A stretch of 64,000 nucleotides of DNA from Pseudomonas fluorescens (GTDB lineage Bacteria; Pseudomonadota; Gammaproteobacteria; Pseudomonadales; Pseudomonadaceae): the NCBI RefSeq assembly GCF_000802965.1, contig NZ_JSAK01000008.1, positions 62,001 to 126,000 on the forward strand. Reading direction: 5' to 3'. Under the pieces are notes generated by a model. The model saw nothing but the letters and a program-made list of their open reading frames with translations, was not told the DNA's origin and did not search any database. Position numbers and translations under genes: made by a program. Below, piece after piece: positions 62,609 to 64,000 of this stretch (position 1 is its first letter; every line of letters starts with the position of its first letter).

Positions 62609-63901
62609 ATGAAAGTCAAAGGCATCCGCTGGTGGATGGTCGGTCTGGTGACGGCCGGCCTGATGGTCAACTACCTGGCTCGCAATACCCTCTCGGTGGC
62701 CGCTCCCACCCTGATGAGCGAAATGAACATCAGCACCGAGCAGTATTCGCACATCGTCGTCGCGTGGCAGGTTTGCTACGCGCTGATGCAACCGGTGGCG
62801 GGTTACATCATCGATGCCATCGGCACCAAAATGGGCTTCGCGATTTTTGCCTTTGCCTGGTCCGTTGCCTGCGCAATGGCGGCCATGGCCAGCGGCTGGC
62901 AAGGGCTGGCATTTTTCCGTGGCCTGCTCGGGCTGACGGAGGCGGCGGGCTTGCCGGCCGCGGTCAAGACGTCCACCGAATGGTTCCCGGCCAAAGAGCG
63001 CTCGGTGGCCATCGGCTGGTTCAACATCGGTTCGTCGATTGGTGCCGTGCTCGCACCGCCACTGGTGGTCTGGGCGATTTTGCACAGTGGCTGGGAACTG
63101 GCGTTCCTGATCGTTGGCGGTCTGGGTGTGGCCTGGACGTTCTTGTGGATGGTGCTCTACAAACACCCGCGCAATCAGAAGCTGCTGGGTGATGAAGAGC
63201 GCGAGTACATCCTCAGCGGCCAGGAAGATCACTTCAAAGACCCGGCTACCAAGAAAGGCAGCTGGAAGAAAATCATCGGCAGCCGCAACTTCTACGCCAT
63301 CGCCAGCGCGCGGATTCTCTCCGAGCCAGCCTGGCAGACGTTCAACGCGTGGATTCCGCTGTATCTGATGACAGAGCGGCACATGAACATCAAAGAGATT
63401 GCGATGTTCGCCTGGCTGCCCTTCCTCGCCGCCGACCTTGGCTGCGTCCTCGGCGGTTATCTGAGCCCGTTCTTCCACAAGCACTGCAAAGTATCGTTGT
63501 TCACCTCACGCAAAATGGTCTTGCTGTTCGGCGCTTCGTGCATGATCGGCCCGGCGTGCATCGGCCTGGTCGCCAGCCCGTACACCGCGATTGCGCTGCT
63601 GTGCATTGGCGGCTTCGCCCACCAGACCTTGTCCGGCGCGCTGTATGCGATCACCTCGGACTCGTTCGGTAAAAACGAAGTGGCCACCGCCACCGGCATG
63701 GGCGGCATGTTCGGTTACCTCGGCGCCGCAGCATTTACTTTGGTGTTTGGCGTGATGGTGACCAAGATCGGCTACAGCCCGCTGTTCGTGGTGCTGGCGA
63801 TCTTCGACATCATCGCCGCGTTCATCGTCTGGACGGTTGCCCGTGAGCTCAAACCTCAACAAGCCGGCCCAGATCTTCAAGCTGCAGTTCCAGCCAGCTA
63901 A
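62609..63901 (+). CDS. MFS transporter, anion:cation symporter type
   Basis: Inner-membrane transporter of 430 residues with twelve predicted helices. The opening GIRWWMVGLVTAGLMVNYLA, then RNTLSVAAPTLMSEMNIS, is typical of the ACS family that carries sugar acids and other organic anions (ExuT/GudP-like). It also has DAIGTKMGFAIFAFAWS between helices 2 and 3. ATG 62609 is preferred to the GTG one codon earlier. It has its own promoter and a hairpin terminator. The substrate, perhaps a hexuronate, is not certain. Confidence 0.88.
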   Translation: MKVKGIRWWMVGLVTAGLMVNYLARNTLSVAAPTLMSEMNISTEQYSHIVVAWQVCYALMQPVAGYIIDAIGTKMGFAIFAFAWSVACAMAAMASGWQGLAFFRGLLGLTEAAGLPAAVKTSTEWFPAKERSVAIGWFNIGSSIGAVLAPPLVVWAILHSGWELAFLIVGGLGVAWTFLWMVLYKHPRNQKLLGDEEREYILSGQEDHFKDPATKKGSWKKIIGSRNFYAIASARILSEPAWQTFNAWIPLYLMTERHMNIKEIAMFAWLPFLAADLGCVLGGYLSPFFHKHCKVSLFTSRKMVLLFGASCMIGPACIGLVASPYTAIALLCIGGFAHQTLSGALYAITSDSFGKNEVATATGMGGMFGYLGAAAFTLVFGVMVTKIGYSPLFVVLAIFDIIAAFIVWTVARELKPQQAGPDLQAAVPAS

Positions 63902-63908
63902 ACCACAA

Positions 63909-63947
63909 CCCCTGTAGGAGCGAGCCTGCTCACTCCTACAGGGGAGT
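63909..63947. terminator. REP-like hairpin after the MFS gene
   Basis: Arms CCCCTGTAGGAG / CTCCTACAGGGG flank a 12-nt loop. The last 50 bases of the window show no further gene. Confidence 0.7.
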
Positions 63948-64000
63948 TTGTGGTGTTGAGCTATCGGCTCAACACGCTATGCTGCCCGACATTGCCACCG

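Overview
The window is a stretch of a fluorescent-group Pseudomonas chromosome. The evidence is high GC coding with Pseudomonas-style codon use, a pqqFABCDE locus, the lysine-catabolic davB-davA pair, a bioBFHCD operon with three acyl-CoA dehydrogenase genes beside it (the P. aeruginosa PA0500-PA0508 / P. putida PP_036x-PP_038x neighbourhood), and dense REP/REPIN hairpins of the P. fluorescens type. No species is claimed.

Region 1 (1-12.3 kb) is accessory DNA. It starts inside hsdR and carries a type I restriction-modification operon, hsdR-hsdM-hsdS, plus a fourth gene fused to hsdS by an ATGA overlap that encodes an HNH-type nuclease domain. Next come two wrecked genes facing each other, a NERD-nuclease remnant and a truncated, frameshifted LysR regulator, joined at what looks like a deletion junction. 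From about 7.8 to 12.3 kb lies a leftward integrase module: a tyrosine integrase, an AlpA-like DNA-binding protein, a ribbon-helix-helix protein and several unknown small proteins. It abuts a 47-nt 3' fragment of tRNA-Met(CAU), the expected product of integration into that tRNA gene. This module also holds an 11-bp iteron-like array, an 8-bp G-rich repeat and a 15-bp repeat.

Region 2 (12.3-14.5 kb) has a toxin-antitoxin pair, a stand-alone HExxH protein resembling FtsH-type peptidases, and an Lrp/AsnC regulator. Region 3 (14.7-28.7 kb) holds davB-davA (lysine to 5-aminovalerate), the PQQ cofactor locus pqqF-A-B-C-D-E plus a prolyl-oligopeptidase-family gene, a small Pmp3-like membrane protein, a second toxin-antitoxin pair, and a frameshifted class III aminotransferase divergent from a LysR gene.

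Region 4 (28.8-43.7 kb, mostly leftward) has three long acyl-CoA dehydrogenases for fatty-acid oxidation, a GGDEF protein, a large dihaem peroxidase-like protein, a small flagellar-rod-like protein, and bioB-F-H-C-D. A BirA-type operator overlaps the bio promoter and a PsrA-type box precedes one acyl-CoA dehydrogenase. Region 5 (43.7-56.5 kb) has comF, a modE-like regulator, a PhoX-type phosphatase, an SrkA-like kinase, rarD, a GcvR-like ACT protein, malate synthase G (glcB), a receiver-only response regulator, and a cyclic-nucleotide/CBS/nucleotidyltransferase protein coupled to a DnaQ-like exonuclease. Region 6 (56.7-64 kb) is an iron-uptake cell-surface-signalling operon (ECF sigma, FecR-like anti-sigma, TonB receptor, PepSY protein, 59-residue membrane protein) followed by an MFS transporter.
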